A program made the translations under genes and the position numbers. Shown here piece after piece: positions 18,408 through 26,623 of a stretch of DNA of 64,000 nt. Numbering within the stretch: position 1 is the stretch's first letter; the number at the start of each line of letters is the position of its first letter. This stretch comes from G963556115 sp963667375 (GTDB taxonomy: Bacteria; Planctomycetota; SZUA-567): assembly GCA_963667375.1 (NCBI GenBank), contig OY763323.1, forward strand, positions 2,170,001 through 2,234,000, given 5' to 3'. The notes under the pieces were generated by a model. That model made no database searches, was not told the DNA's origin, and worked only from the letters and a program-made list of their open reading frames with translations.

Positions 18408-18837
18408 TTGGTTAATCCTTGTGGAGTGAAATATCATTAAGATCCTTATATAATAACAAGTTATATAATATAAAGTATCATTTACTATAAATGAATACAA
18501 ATTTTTTTCTGAGTTTTCAGAGAAATAATATTCTGGTTGCATGAAAAATCAAAGATGTTATTATAAAAGAGGATATGAATTTAACACTGATAGTGCGGGA
18601 TGAATTTTTCTATGACTGCAGTTCTTTTATGAGAGTGATTGGACTTTTCTATCCAGTTAGTTGCGGCTTGTATGCAAGCTCTTGTGAGCTGTTAGCACTC
18701 GGTTATTTGAGTTGTTTCATATTTTAATTTGTGATTGTATAAATAATGTATCAGGGTAAAGATAAAACACGGCGCTTGTTTGGTTCTGGTATTTGGGTAC
18801 GGCGGCGGTAGTCGTCAGTTTTTATAAGGTTTGATTT
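18408..18837. other. Divergent regulatory region between kinase and chemoreceptor genes
   Basis: About 430 nt without a supportable gene. It contains a direct repeat of TTATATAATA (18446-18455 and 18461-18470, period 15) just upstream of the kinase gene, an AGCTC/GAGCT mini-hairpin near 18680, and a single TTAGCACTC at 18692-18700. No recognised riboswitch is visible. Confidence 0.4.
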
Positions 18838-21183
18838 ATGAAGACAACAAAGTTATTGTTTGTTGGAGTTGTTTCTCTGGTTTTGGTCAGTATTATTGCG
18901 GTTGTTGTGTCGGTTGAGATTGAATCATCGGATGCGATAACTGATAATATTAAAAAAAATATTGAAACAACCGGCAAGGTTATCGCCTCTGACATCAGCA
19001 GGCAGCTGACTGAGAAGTATGTTTTGGGTAAAAATCTTACCGCTGTGGTTGGTGAATTGAAAGAACAGTCAAAAGATTTTGAGTTTAAAACTATTGAAGC
19101 GCTTGCTGCGGCATACCTTAATAATGATAGTGATAAATCTACCGCCGGGTTCTGGATTATTTTACAGCAGGAGGAGTTGACCGCAGCAGATCTGAAAGCT
19201 GATCCGAAATGGGGCGCTCCAAATAAGCAGCTTAATACTTATACCTTTAGAGATGGTGATAAAAATGTCACTGATACTCAATTCAAGGATAACAGTAAAG
19301 ATGATTATTTTGAGGTTCCGGTAACAACCGGTAAGGTATATATGACCAATCCTTATGAATTTGAAGGGGTGTATATGGTCAGTACCTGTTTCCCGGTGTC
19401 GGCCGGAGACAGGGTGATAGGTTCCGGGGGTTTTGATTATGTTATCTCTGAGTTGCAGAATATCGTGGATCAGATAAATGTCGAAGGGCAGGGATGGGCG
19501 CGGCTCGTTACTGATAAGGGAATAGTGGTTTCCGATGTCAGTGATAAAAATAATATCGGTAAGGATCTATCCAGAGAACAGAGCTATAAGGATATAGTTG
19601 CTCAGATCGGGGCTGGTGGTTTATATGCCCGGGTAACCGGGAATAGTGAATCTGCAGAGAAGGAATTTGTCGTGGCTATGCCGGTTACTATCGGCGACTA
19701 TGACAGTCCGTGGATTCTGGAGCTAGCTGTACCGCTGGCGTTTATTCATGATGCCGTTTATAGCGCTATGCTTTCGGTAGTTATTATTGCGGTTGTGGTT
19801 ATGATCATTGCGGTTGTGGTTGCAATATTTTTCAGTATTTATGTCGGGCGGGCAATAAACTCGCGGGATTTCTGGTATAAGCAGGTACTGGACACGATCT
19901 CACCGCCAATTACGATCACTGATATGAATAAAAATATAAAGTTTGTCAATAAGCCTGCTCTTGAGCGCTTGGGTGTGAAGGGTGAGGGGTATTTGAGTGG
20001 AACATATGATCAGCTGTGGAATACGGCGGCAAAGTCGGCTGACAGCTGGGACAGTTCTCTGGAAGCTTTGCTGAAGAGTGGAACTCGTGAAAGCAGAATT
20101 GTAGAAATATTCGGTGACAGCTGGAATGCAATCAGCGATTATGTCTATGATGAAAAAGGCGTTAAACAGGGTGTGATTGAGTATCTGGAAAAAATTACTG
20201 CGCGCCGGAAGGTTGAGCGGATAATGGAACGCCTGGTAACGATGGTTGGACATACGCAGCAGAGTAGTGAGCAGATAAGCAGTGCTGCACAGGCACTATC
20301 ACAGGGAGCAACCGAACAGGCCGCATCGCTGGAGGAAATATCGGCTTCAATCGGTACTACCTCTTCTCAGGTTTCAACCAATGCGGATAACGCGGCTATG
20401 GCAAATACAATCTCCAAGAATGCGAACTCTCTGGCGACAGCCGGCAGTGAGAAGATGCATAGCCTGGAGGAGACAATGCAGCTGATAACCAGTAATGCCG
20501 AGATGACGCAGAAGGTAATAAAGACTATCGATGATATTGCTTTTCAGACAAATCTTCTGGCTTTGAACGCGGCGGTAGAGGCAGCGCGTGCCGGAGTTCA
20601 TGGTAAAGGGTTTGCCGTAGTTGCGGAGGAGGTACGAAATCTGGCGGCCCGAAGTGCAAAATCGGCTCAGGAGACGGCGGCACTGATTGATAAATCCAAT
20701 AGTGAGATAGCCAAAGGGGCTGAGTTGTCAAAAGATACTTCAAGAGCGCTGGCAGAGATTGCTGAAGAATCGGCTAAGGTCGAGGATCTTATTGCAGAGA
20801 TCGCTTCGGCATCGAAAGAGCAGTCAGAAGGAATTTCGCAGATTACCAGCGGGCTTGAGCAGATAGACAAGATTACGCAGCAGAATACCGCCACTGCTGA
20901 GGAGACGGCCAGTGCTTCGCAGGAATTGAATAAAGAGATTCAGGCTCTGGTTGAAATACTGGGTATCGATACCGTTGAGAGTACTGAACAGTCCGCTGTA
21001 GCCCCTAAAAAACGGGTTAGCCGTAAGCGGCGTGTGCGTAAACTGCCGGAATCTGCAGCTACTATGGTAAAAGAGTCTAAAAATGTTAATAATGGGATAG
21101 CTACTGCTGATGAGTGGGGAGGGAGTATTGTGAGTCCCAAAGATCAGATAATACTGGATGATTCTGAATTCGGCAAGTTTTAA
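18838..21183 (+). CDS. Methyl-accepting chemotaxis protein (dCache-like sensor, PAS)
   Basis: A 781-residue transmembrane chemoreceptor. Helix TM1 is at about residues 5-25. The periplasmic region (about 30-305) resembles a double-Cache sensor (GFWIILQQEELT, YFEVPVTTGKVYMTNPYEFEG, GSGGFDYVISELQ). TM2 is at about 313-342. A PAS-like segment follows (about 355-460, LDTISPPITITDMNKNIKFVN). The cytoplasmic signalling hairpin has the near-invariant tip FQTNLLALNAAVEAARAGVHGKGFAVVAEEVRNLA. The protein ends in a basic stretch (KKRVSRKRRVRK) and an acidic tail, with no CheR-binding pentapeptide. Ligand unknown. With fliS further along, it indicates flagellar chemotaxis. Confidence 0.93.
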   Translation: MKTTKLLFVGVVSLVLVSIIAVVVSVEIESSDAITDNIKKNIETTGKVIASDISRQLTEKYVLGKNLTAVVGELKEQSKDFEFKTIEALAAAYLNNDSDKSTAGFWIILQQEELTAADLKADPKWGAPNKQLNTYTFRDGDKNVTDTQFKDNSKDDYFEVPVTTGKVYMTNPYEFEGVYMVSTCFPVSAGDRVIGSGGFDYVISELQNIVDQINVEGQGWARLVTDKGIVVSDVSDKNNIGKDLSREQSYKDIVAQIGAGGLYARVTGNSESAEKEFVVAMPVTIGDYDSPWILELAVPLAFIHDAVYSAMLSVVIIAVVVMIIAVVVAIFFSIYVGRAINSRDFWYKQVLDTISPPITITDMNKNIKFVNKPALERLGVKGEGYLSGTYDQLWNTAAKSADSWDSSLEALLKSGTRESRIVEIFGDSWNAISDYVYDEKGVKQGVIEYLEKITARRKVERIMERLVTMVGHTQQSSEQISSAAQALSQGATEQAASLEEISASIGTTSSQVSTNADNAAMANTISKNANSLATAGSEKMHSLEETMQLITSNAEMTQKVIKTIDDIAFQTNLLALNAAVEAARAGVHGKGFAVVAEEVRNLAARSAKSAQETAALIDKSNSEIAKGAELSKDTSRALAEIAEESAKVEDLIAEIASASKEQSEGISQITSGLEQIDKITQQNTATAEETASASQELNKEIQALVEILGIDTVESTEQSAVAPKKRVSRKRRVRKLPESAATMVKESKNVNNGIATADEWGGSIVSPKDQIILDDSEFGKF

Positions 21184-21208
21184 CTGCCGGTTTAATTCTG
21201 TGTTTAAT

Positions 21209-21240
21209 AATGCCGGCTGTTATTAATAACAGCCGGCATT
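21209..21240. terminator. Bidirectional terminator between chemoreceptor and AlkD operon
   Basis: A perfect 14-bp stem (AATGCCGGCTGTTA and its complement) with a TTAA loop sits between two convergent stop codons. ATTTT follows on the plus strand. It can serve both transcripts. Confidence 0.7.
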
Positions 21241-21257
21241 GATTTTGCGAATACATT

Positions 21258-21986
21258 TCAGGCCAACCCTTTCAGGTACCGTTGGCGCAGCGGCTCCGGG
21301 AAGCGTTCTATCGCGTAGCGCAGTGCAGTGCGCGGCATCGTCTGGTAGGAGTGTGTTTGCAGAAATTCCAGTTCGGTATTGAGTTCTCTTTTCCCTATTT
21401 CACGCAGACTCCAGCCAACGGCCTTATGTATCAGGTCATGCGGGTGGTGCAGGAGTATTTCGGAAAGTTTGAGGGCATCAGTAAAGAAGCCTTTACGGAT
21501 AAAGGCATGCGCACTGATTATGGCTATTCTTTCCTGCCATAGTCTGCCACTTCCGGCAAGCTGGTAGAGTATTGCCCGGTCTTTCTTGTCCAGAAGATAC
21601 CGTCCTGGGATATGCGGCGCGGTCAGGTCTACCAGATCCCAGTTATTGATGACCTCTATTTCAGCAAGATATAGCTGATAAATCTCCTGCTGCCGCTGCC
21701 GATCGAAGGACTTCTTTTTACACGACTGGTCAAACTGCCTTTCCAGCATTATAAGCGCCAGCAGTCGCTCTTCATGATATTTTGAGTGCAGCAGTGTGGT
21801 GATGATTTTAAAATCTACCCGGGAGAAATACTCCCGGGCAAGCAGTCGAATATCCGGATTGTTGATACCTAGAAAGTGATCTCCTTCACCATATCCTCCC
21901 GGAAAGCATTGAAAAAAGCTGTATTGCTTCTTTTGTAAATTCTGGTTGCTTCTAAGTTTTAGTGAATCTCTTATCTCTTTGAGCAT
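21258..21986 (-). CDS. DNA alkylation repair protein (AlkD-like HEAT glycosylase)
   Basis: A 242-residue HEAT-like helical protein of the AlkC/AlkD superfamily, which excises positively charged alkylated bases such as 3- or 7-methylpurines from DNA. Recognisable segments are FFQCFPGGYGEGDHFLGI near the N-terminus, HEERLLALIMLERQF, the active-site helix region VINNWDLVDLTAPHI with the Trp-Asp pair, and KAVGWSLREIGK. I start at ATG 21986 (MLKEIRDSL), one base after the upstream stop codon; the longer frame runs inside that gene. It is the last gene of a five-gene minus-strand operon with thioredoxin reductase. Confidence 0.88.
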   Translation of the reverse strand: MLKEIRDSLKLRSNQNLQKKQYSFFQCFPGGYGEGDHFLGINNPDIRLLAREYFSRVDFKIITTLLHSKYHEERLLALIMLERQFDQSCKKKSFDRQRQQEIYQLYLAEIEVINNWDLVDLTAPHIPGRYLLDKKDRAILYQLAGSGRLWQERIAIISAHAFIRKGFFTDALKLSEILLHHPHDLIHKAVGWSLREIGKRELNTELEFLQTHSYQTMPRTALRYAIERFPEPLRQRYLKGLA

Positions 21987-21987
21987 C

Positions 21988-22422
21988 TTAGAAAAGAACC
22001 TCTTTGAGTATCTGGGGATCCAGACGGTATTCTGAACCTTCACCGGAGCAGAAGCCGAACTTTTCAAGCATGAGAATAGTGAGGTCATTATATTTTATGG
22101 CTTTGCCGCTTTGGTTGTCTTTCAGGGTTATATCGCCCTTGCGCAACGGTTTGCCGCCAGTGGGGTTTGGCATCGGTCCACGGTCATCACGCACCTTTAT
22201 TGTATAGCGTCCTTCAACATTTTTTTCACGTTCCATTATATCCTTGCCGGCTTCCTCAAGCTCTTCGAGCCGCTTGATAATTGCCGCGATGGTTATCTCC
22301 AGCTTTTTGAATTTTTCCCGGTCAGCTGCGATAATTTCATCTATAGTTCTTGTATCTGTGCCGGTAAAGCCATCAAGTGACAATTCCCCGGGTTCAAGCA
22401 GTTTTTCAATTTCGCTCTTCAT
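21988..22422 (-). CDS. Conserved hypothetical protein, coiled-coil N-terminus
   Basis: A 144-residue protein that I do not recognise. The first 75 residues are charged and helical, probably a coiled coil (EIIAADREKFKKLEITIAAI). The C-terminal half is beta-rich: GRYTIKVRDDRGPMPNPTGG, then DITLKDNQSGKAIKYNDLTI. There are no membrane segments or signal peptide. ATG 22422 is preceded by AAAGGATATATC; the frame extends 28 codons further into the upstream gene without a ribosome-binding site. The gene lies 13 nt after the 2Fe-2S reductase and 1 nt before the AlkD-like gene, so it is co-transcribed with redox and repair genes. Confidence 0.75.
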   Translation of the reverse strand: MKSEIEKLLEPGELSLDGFTGTDTRTIDEIIAADREKFKKLEITIAAIIKRLEELEEAGKDIMEREKNVEGRYTIKVRDDRGPMPNPTGGKPLRKGDITLKDNQSGKAIKYNDLTILMLEKFGFCSGEGSEYRLDPQILKEVLF

Positions 22423-22435
22423 GATATATCCTTTA

Positions 22436-23440
22436 TTATGCAAATTTGTCATAGAAAATTTCGCTCTTGTCCATACCTTTATGCTCAAGAACCTGATGGC
22501 AGGCATTGATCATTCCCGGGCTGCCGCAGAGATAAGCCTGACAGTTTGAAAGGTCAGAATAATAGCGGTCTACCACCTCGGTGATCAAGCCGCTTTCGCA
22601 GTCATCACCGGTGATGTCTTCATTTGAAAGAGCCGGAATATACTTGAACCATGGGTGTTCGTTCTCCAGAGTACGGAATTTATCAACATAAAACAGGTCA
22701 TTATAGGTACAGGCCCCGAAAAAGAAATTCGCTTTGCGGTCGCTTATACCTTTGGCGATCATTTCATACACCATACTTTGAACCGGTGATAATCCTGAGC
22801 CGCCGGCAATAAAGATAATATCCTTGCTGCTGTCACGCAGATAGAAATCCCCATAAGGTCCGCTGAGAGTTACTGTATCTCCAATCTTCATGTGATCATG
22901 TACATAGGTCGTTACAATACCTTTGGGAACCCTGCGGATACAGAAGTCAAGGTAACCTTTCTCCTGTGGGTTGGAGGCAATCGAGTAGGCGCGGTAGGTG
23001 CTGCGTTTCAGGTTGCCATATGCCGGAGCCGTAATCTGCATATACTGCCCCGCCTGATATTGTACATCGACACCATCTGGGAGTCTGAAACGGACGCCTT
23101 TTATGTCATAGGTCAGATCGGTGATCTCTTCAACAGTGCAGTCATAAGTTGTTGAACCAATAAGCTGCCCCGGGAGTTCGATAGTGATGTCGGTTGTGAA
23201 ACTGGTCTGGCAGGCGAGACGCCAGCTGTTCCCCAGCTGCTCAGGGGAGAGTTTTTTCTCCTCCTTCTCGGTGGGGGCATTGCCGCCACTTTTTACCTGA
23301 ACCTTGCACATGCCGCAGAGCCCGCGTCCACCGCAGGCCGAGGGGAGAACGATATCGTTCGCCGATAAGTTTTCCAAAAGATTTTTTTCGGTATCGGCTT
23401 CCAGTATCTTCTCGCCATTATTAATAATAATTTGTACCAT
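22436..23440 (-). CDS. 2Fe-2S ferredoxin-domain NAD(P)H:flavin oxidoreductase (NqrF/phenol-hydroxylase reductase type)
   Basis: A 334-residue electron-transfer protein with three modules in order. A plant-type 2Fe-2S ferredoxin domain (about 1-90) has the CGGRGLCGMC motif and a fourth Cys in LACQT. The flavin-binding barrel (about 100-195) has RAYSIASNP and a GDTVTLSGPYGDFYL phosphate-side loop. The NAD(P)-binding domain has FIAGGSGLSPVQSM and LCGSPGMI and ends in a Tyr-rich FYDKFA tail. It would pass electrons from NAD(P)H through FAD to the iron-sulfur cluster. It has no N-terminal membrane helix, unlike true NqrF. The start is ATG 23440 with AAGGATTAACC upstream. Partner acceptor unknown. 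Confidence 0.88.
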   Translation of the reverse strand: MVQIIINNGEKILEADTEKNLLENLSANDIVLPSACGGRGLCGMCKVQVKSGGNAPTEKEEKKLSPEQLGNSWRLACQTSFTTDITIELPGQLIGSTTYDCTVEEITDLTYDIKGVRFRLPDGVDVQYQAGQYMQITAPAYGNLKRSTYRAYSIASNPQEKGYLDFCIRRVPKGIVTTYVHDHMKIGDTVTLSGPYGDFYLRDSSKDIIFIAGGSGLSPVQSMVYEMIAKGISDRKANFFFGACTYNDLFYVDKFRTLENEHPWFKYIPALSNEDITGDDCESGLITEVVDRYYSDLSNCQAYLCGSPGMINACHQVLEHKGMDKSEIFYDKFA

Positions 23441-23477
23441 TTCGGTTAATCCTTCCAAATTTTAAAGTGGTGAAGTC

Positions 23478-24425
23478 TTAAATCTCCTGATCCTGAAAGA
23501 GTTCCTCTACAGCCATCGCTGCAGTCGCTCCTTCTCCAACCGCGGTCGCAACCTGGCGGTATGAGCCTTCTCTGACATCACCAATTGCAAATAAGCCTTT
23601 GATAGTGGTCATCATGCTGTTGTCTGTCTCGATATGCCCGCGACAGTTTTTGGGTATCAGTTTGCAGATGAGTTCGGTGTTAGGGTTGGTGCCGACGAAG
23701 ATGAATACGCCGTCAACATCGATCTTGCTGATTTCTTTGGTAATATTGTTTCTGACCCTGACCTGACTTACAGAAGGGTGTCCTGAAATCTCCTCGAGTT
23801 CACAGTCAAACAATACTTTTATCTTTTCATTTGAGAGTACTTGCTTCTGGTAGATCTTCTCTGCTCTGAATGCTTCACGGCGGTGGATCAGGGTTATCTC
23901 AGAGGCGAATTTTGTGAGATGCAGCGACTCTTTGAGTGCGGTATCCCCGCCGCCGACAACTACAATCTTTTTACCTCGGAAAAACGGCGCATCACAGGTT
24001 CCGCAGTAGCTGACACCTTTACCGCGTAACTCTTCTTCTCCCTTTACTCCGAGTTTTTTCGGAGAGCTCCCGGTGGCAACAATAACCGCTCTGGCACGCA
24101 GAGAATCCTTGCCGGTAGTGATTTCAAACCCCTGAGCAACTGAGTAGCGGATATCTTTCGCTTCTGCGACTTTGAACTTGGTACCGTAGCGTTCCGCTTG
24201 TGCCTGCATCTTATCCGCCAGTTGCGGTCCGTCAATACCTTCGGGAAATCCCGGATAATTTGCAATATCCATGGTCATGGAAACCTGTCCTCCGAGGAGG
24301 CCCTTTTCCAGAACCAGTACCCGCCGTTGTGCCCTGCCGGCGTATATCGCAGCTGAGAGCCCGGCCGGTCCGCCACCGATTATAATTACATCATATTCTT
24401 TAACAGGTGTGTTTTCTGAGTTCAT
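23478..24425 (-). CDS. trxB: Thioredoxin-disulfide reductase
   Basis: A 315-residue cytoplasmic flavoenzyme that reduces thioredoxin with NADPH. The FAD-binding GGGPAGLSAAIYAGRA is at about 17-32, the redox-active CGTC (Cys141 and Cys144, in YCGTCDAPFF) in the middle, the NADPH-binding VVGGGDTALKESLHL next, and the C-terminal FAIGDVREGSYRQVATAVGEG. Length and layout are standard for low-Mr TrxB. The start codon lies 1 nt after the stop of the small Cys/Lys-rich gene, and the 2Fe-2S reductase gene follows after 37 nt, so this is the second gene of a redox operon. No thioredoxin gene is in the cluster. Confidence 0.95.
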   Translation of the reverse strand: MNSENTPVKEYDVIIIGGGPAGLSAAIYAGRAQRRVLVLEKGLLGGQVSMTMDIANYPGFPEGIDGPQLADKMQAQAERYGTKFKVAEAKDIRYSVAQGFEITTGKDSLRARAVIVATGSSPKKLGVKGEEELRGKGVSYCGTCDAPFFRGKKIVVVGGGDTALKESLHLTKFASEITLIHRREAFRAEKIYQKQVLSNEKIKVLFDCELEEISGHPSVSQVRVRNNITKEISKIDVDGVFIFVGTNPNTELICKLIPKNCRGHIETDNSMMTTIKGLFAIGDVREGSYRQVATAVGEGATAAMAVEELFQDQEI

Positions 24426-24426
24426 A

Positions 24427-24660
24427 TTACTTGTCTTTCTTCTTACTTGCTTTGTCTTTCTTCTTATGCTTCTTTTCTTTTTTGTCTTTTTTCTTGTCTG
24501 TATTTTCAGTCTTTGACGCTGGAGGTTTTATCGGAATAGAGTAGTCGATATACTCAGCTTTACACAGATCTTTCTTGAAACGGGAGCAGCCGCCGCATTT
24601 GCGGCACCTGAAATTTCCTTTTTCAAGTTTGGCTTTAAGTTTTCCCTTGATACAGCCCAT
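24427..24660 (-). CDS. Small Cys-rich, Lys-tailed protein of unknown function
   Basis: A 77-residue protein with two distinct halves. The N-terminal part has four closely spaced cysteines plus one more (C3, then C19, C22 and C25 in FRCRKCGGCSRF, and C33 in DLCKAEY). The spacing could bind zinc or an iron-sulfur cluster. Residues 50-77 are almost only Lys, Asp, Glu, His and Ser and should be disordered. ATG 24660 is preceded by AAGGAGAAGAG. It is the first gene of the trxB operon, with 1 nt to the trxB start. I do not recognise the family; a role as a metal-binding or thiol-redox partner is inference. Confidence 0.7.
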   Translation of the reverse strand: MGCIKGKLKAKLEKGNFRCRKCGGCSRFKKDLCKAEYIDYSIPIKPPASKTENTDKKKDKKEKKHKKKDKASKKKDK

Positions 24661-24890
24661 ATCTCTTCTCCTTATTGCTGGGATGGAGTATAATACTGTC
24701 AGTATACATATTATTAGCGTTTATAAAGTAGAATTATCTAATTTTACCGGTAGTTGAAATATCTGTAAAGTAAATTCGTCCAAAGCAGCAATTTTATTAT
24801 TCGTGCTGTGTAGTTGTATTCCTGCGCATATATCGTTATAATCCTGAATAATCACGATGTAAATATTAATTTAACTATAAAGAAGGAATC

Positions 24891-26492
24891 ATGGAAAAAC
24901 AAGAGCTGAAAACAAACAGGATGTCTGCCGGCAGGGCGGTACTTCTTCTTATTATTATAACTCTGGCGATACGACTTGTTATCGCTGCCGTCACCGGATT
25001 GGGCTTTGGTGAATCGTATTATGCCATGGGGGTCGCGCATCCCCAGTTGAGTTACTTTGATCAGCCGCCGCTCTCATTCTGGCTGGGCTGGGCCTCGGTC
25101 GAAGCCTTGAACAGCTATTCGGCATTTGCTCTACGGCTGCCGACGATGTTGCTCTTTGCCGGTACTACCTGGATGATGTACAGGCTCGGGAAACGGCTGT
25201 TCAGTGAATGGGCCGGGTTCTGGGCGGCGGTAATTCTGAATCTTTCCGCTGTATTTACATATTCTGTAGGTATCTGGCTGCAACCTGATGCTCCCCTGAT
25301 GTTTTTCTGGCTGGCATCAGCAATCTGTTTTTATGATATTTTTTCTATACGATTCAATAGTACTGAGGAACTTAAGCGTTATCGTTCATCCTGGGACTGT
25401 TATTTACGCTGGATTGTTATCGGGGTTATGCTTGGGCTTACAACTCTCAGTAAATATCATGCGGCGTTTCTGTTTGCCGGGGCCGGACTCTATGCTCTTA
25501 CCCGTAAGGAGGACCGTCATTGGGTCTTTCATCCGGGGCCTTATCTTGCGCTGTTGATTAATTTCGTGGTTGCGGCGCCGGTTTTTATCTGGAATTACAA
25601 TCATGACTGGGCTTCATTTCTCTTTCAGAGTCATCGCGCAGCCAATACCGGACTGCATGTGGACTGGTTTGTACGTTCAATCGGCGGACAGATGCTCTGG
25701 GTACTGCCCTGGATCTGGGTGCCGCTTATCTGGCAGCTTTATACCTGCATTAAAGCGGGACGCAAGGACGCCGCACGCTGGTTCTGTCTGATGACCGCGG
25801 TGCTGCCGATTGTCTTCTTTACCGTGGTGACGCTCTGGGCCAATCTTGGATTTCATTTTCATTGGCAGGCACCGGGGTATCTTATGCTTTTCCCACCTCT
25901 GGGTGCAGCCTTTCATGCCTTTATTTCCCGTGGCGGAGCTTACCGTAAGTGGTCTCTGCGCTGGGTCTGGCTTTCAGTCATTGTTACTTTCTTTTCCTGC
26001 GTGGTTATTCAGATCCATGCGGCTACCGGTTTCTGGAGTGCTTATGGTCCTAAATGGTTCGGTCAGCTTTTTGGCGAAAAGAATGACCCGACAATGGAAG
26101 GGTATGATTATAATGGCTTGCTGCCGCTATTTGAAAAGGAAGGGTGGCTGGATACCTCCAAATATTTTGTGATTACCGATCGCTGGTGGCTGGCGGGAAA
26201 GGTTGACTGGGCATTGCAAGGGAAGATGCCTATTGTGCCGTTTGATTCTGATCCGCGTAATGTGGTGTATTTTTATGATCAGGGCTCTTTTCTGGGCAAA
26301 GACGCTATTTTTATTGCCGCAGAAGGTGAGAACGGGGTTTTGAGTAGAGCTGGGAACTGCTTTGAAAAGATAACCAAACTGGATAATTTCAAGGTAGTAC
26401 GAGCTGGAGTAGCGGAGCTGGAGTTCGGGGTTTATTACTGCCATAATTATCAAAATAAGTATAACCTGCCTTATGGTTTGAATATAAAATAG
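24891..26492 (+). CDS. Membrane glycosyltransferase, GT39/GT83 (ArnT/PMT-like) family
   Basis: A 533-residue multipass inner-membrane protein with about ten hydrophobic segments. It matches polyprenyl-phosphate-sugar-dependent transferases of the PMT/ArnT type, which add a sugar or aminosugar to lipid A, glycans or proteins on the periplasmic face. The first periplasmic loop holds the diagnostic EsyYamgvaHPQLSYFDQPPLSFWL pattern with acidic residue and PPL. A further landmark is NLSAVFTYSVGIWLQPDAPLMFFW. The last 130 residues are hydrophilic. ATG 24891 follows AAGAAGGAATC. The acceptor cannot be told from context. The gene stands alone, followed by the PFK gene. Confidence 0.85.
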   Translation: MEKQELKTNRMSAGRAVLLLIIITLAIRLVIAAVTGLGFGESYYAMGVAHPQLSYFDQPPLSFWLGWASVEALNSYSAFALRLPTMLLFAGTTWMMYRLGKRLFSEWAGFWAAVILNLSAVFTYSVGIWLQPDAPLMFFWLASAICFYDIFSIRFNSTEELKRYRSSWDCYLRWIVIGVMLGLTTLSKYHAAFLFAGAGLYALTRKEDRHWVFHPGPYLALLINFVVAAPVFIWNYNHDWASFLFQSHRAANTGLHVDWFVRSIGGQMLWVLPWIWVPLIWQLYTCIKAGRKDAARWFCLMTAVLPIVFFTVVTLWANLGFHFHWQAPGYLMLFPPLGAAFHAFISRGGAYRKWSLRWVWLSVIVTFFSCVVIQIHAATGFWSAYGPKWFGQLFGEKNDPTMEGYDYNGLLPLFEKEGWLDTSKYFVITDRWWLAGKVDWALQGKMPIVPFDSDPRNVVYFYDQGSFLGKDAIFIAAEGENGVLSRAGNCFEKITKLDNFKVVRAGVAELEFGVYYCHNYQNKYNLPYGLNIK

Positions 26493-26623
26493 CTTCAATT
26501 ACAGCATTTAATACTTTTTTAACTTTACGTAGTCTTTTTATCATGTTAAAATCAGTAAAATATTGATAAGGATTAAGGGTTGTCTTGTGTTACTTCTGTT
26601 AGTTAATAATTGGGGATTACATA

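Noticed and set aside
18692..18700. CIRCE-like half site TTAGCACTC upstream of the chemoreceptor gene
   Set aside because: The second arm GAGTGCTAA is absent at the proper spacing and the gene is not a chaperone, so it is probably chance.
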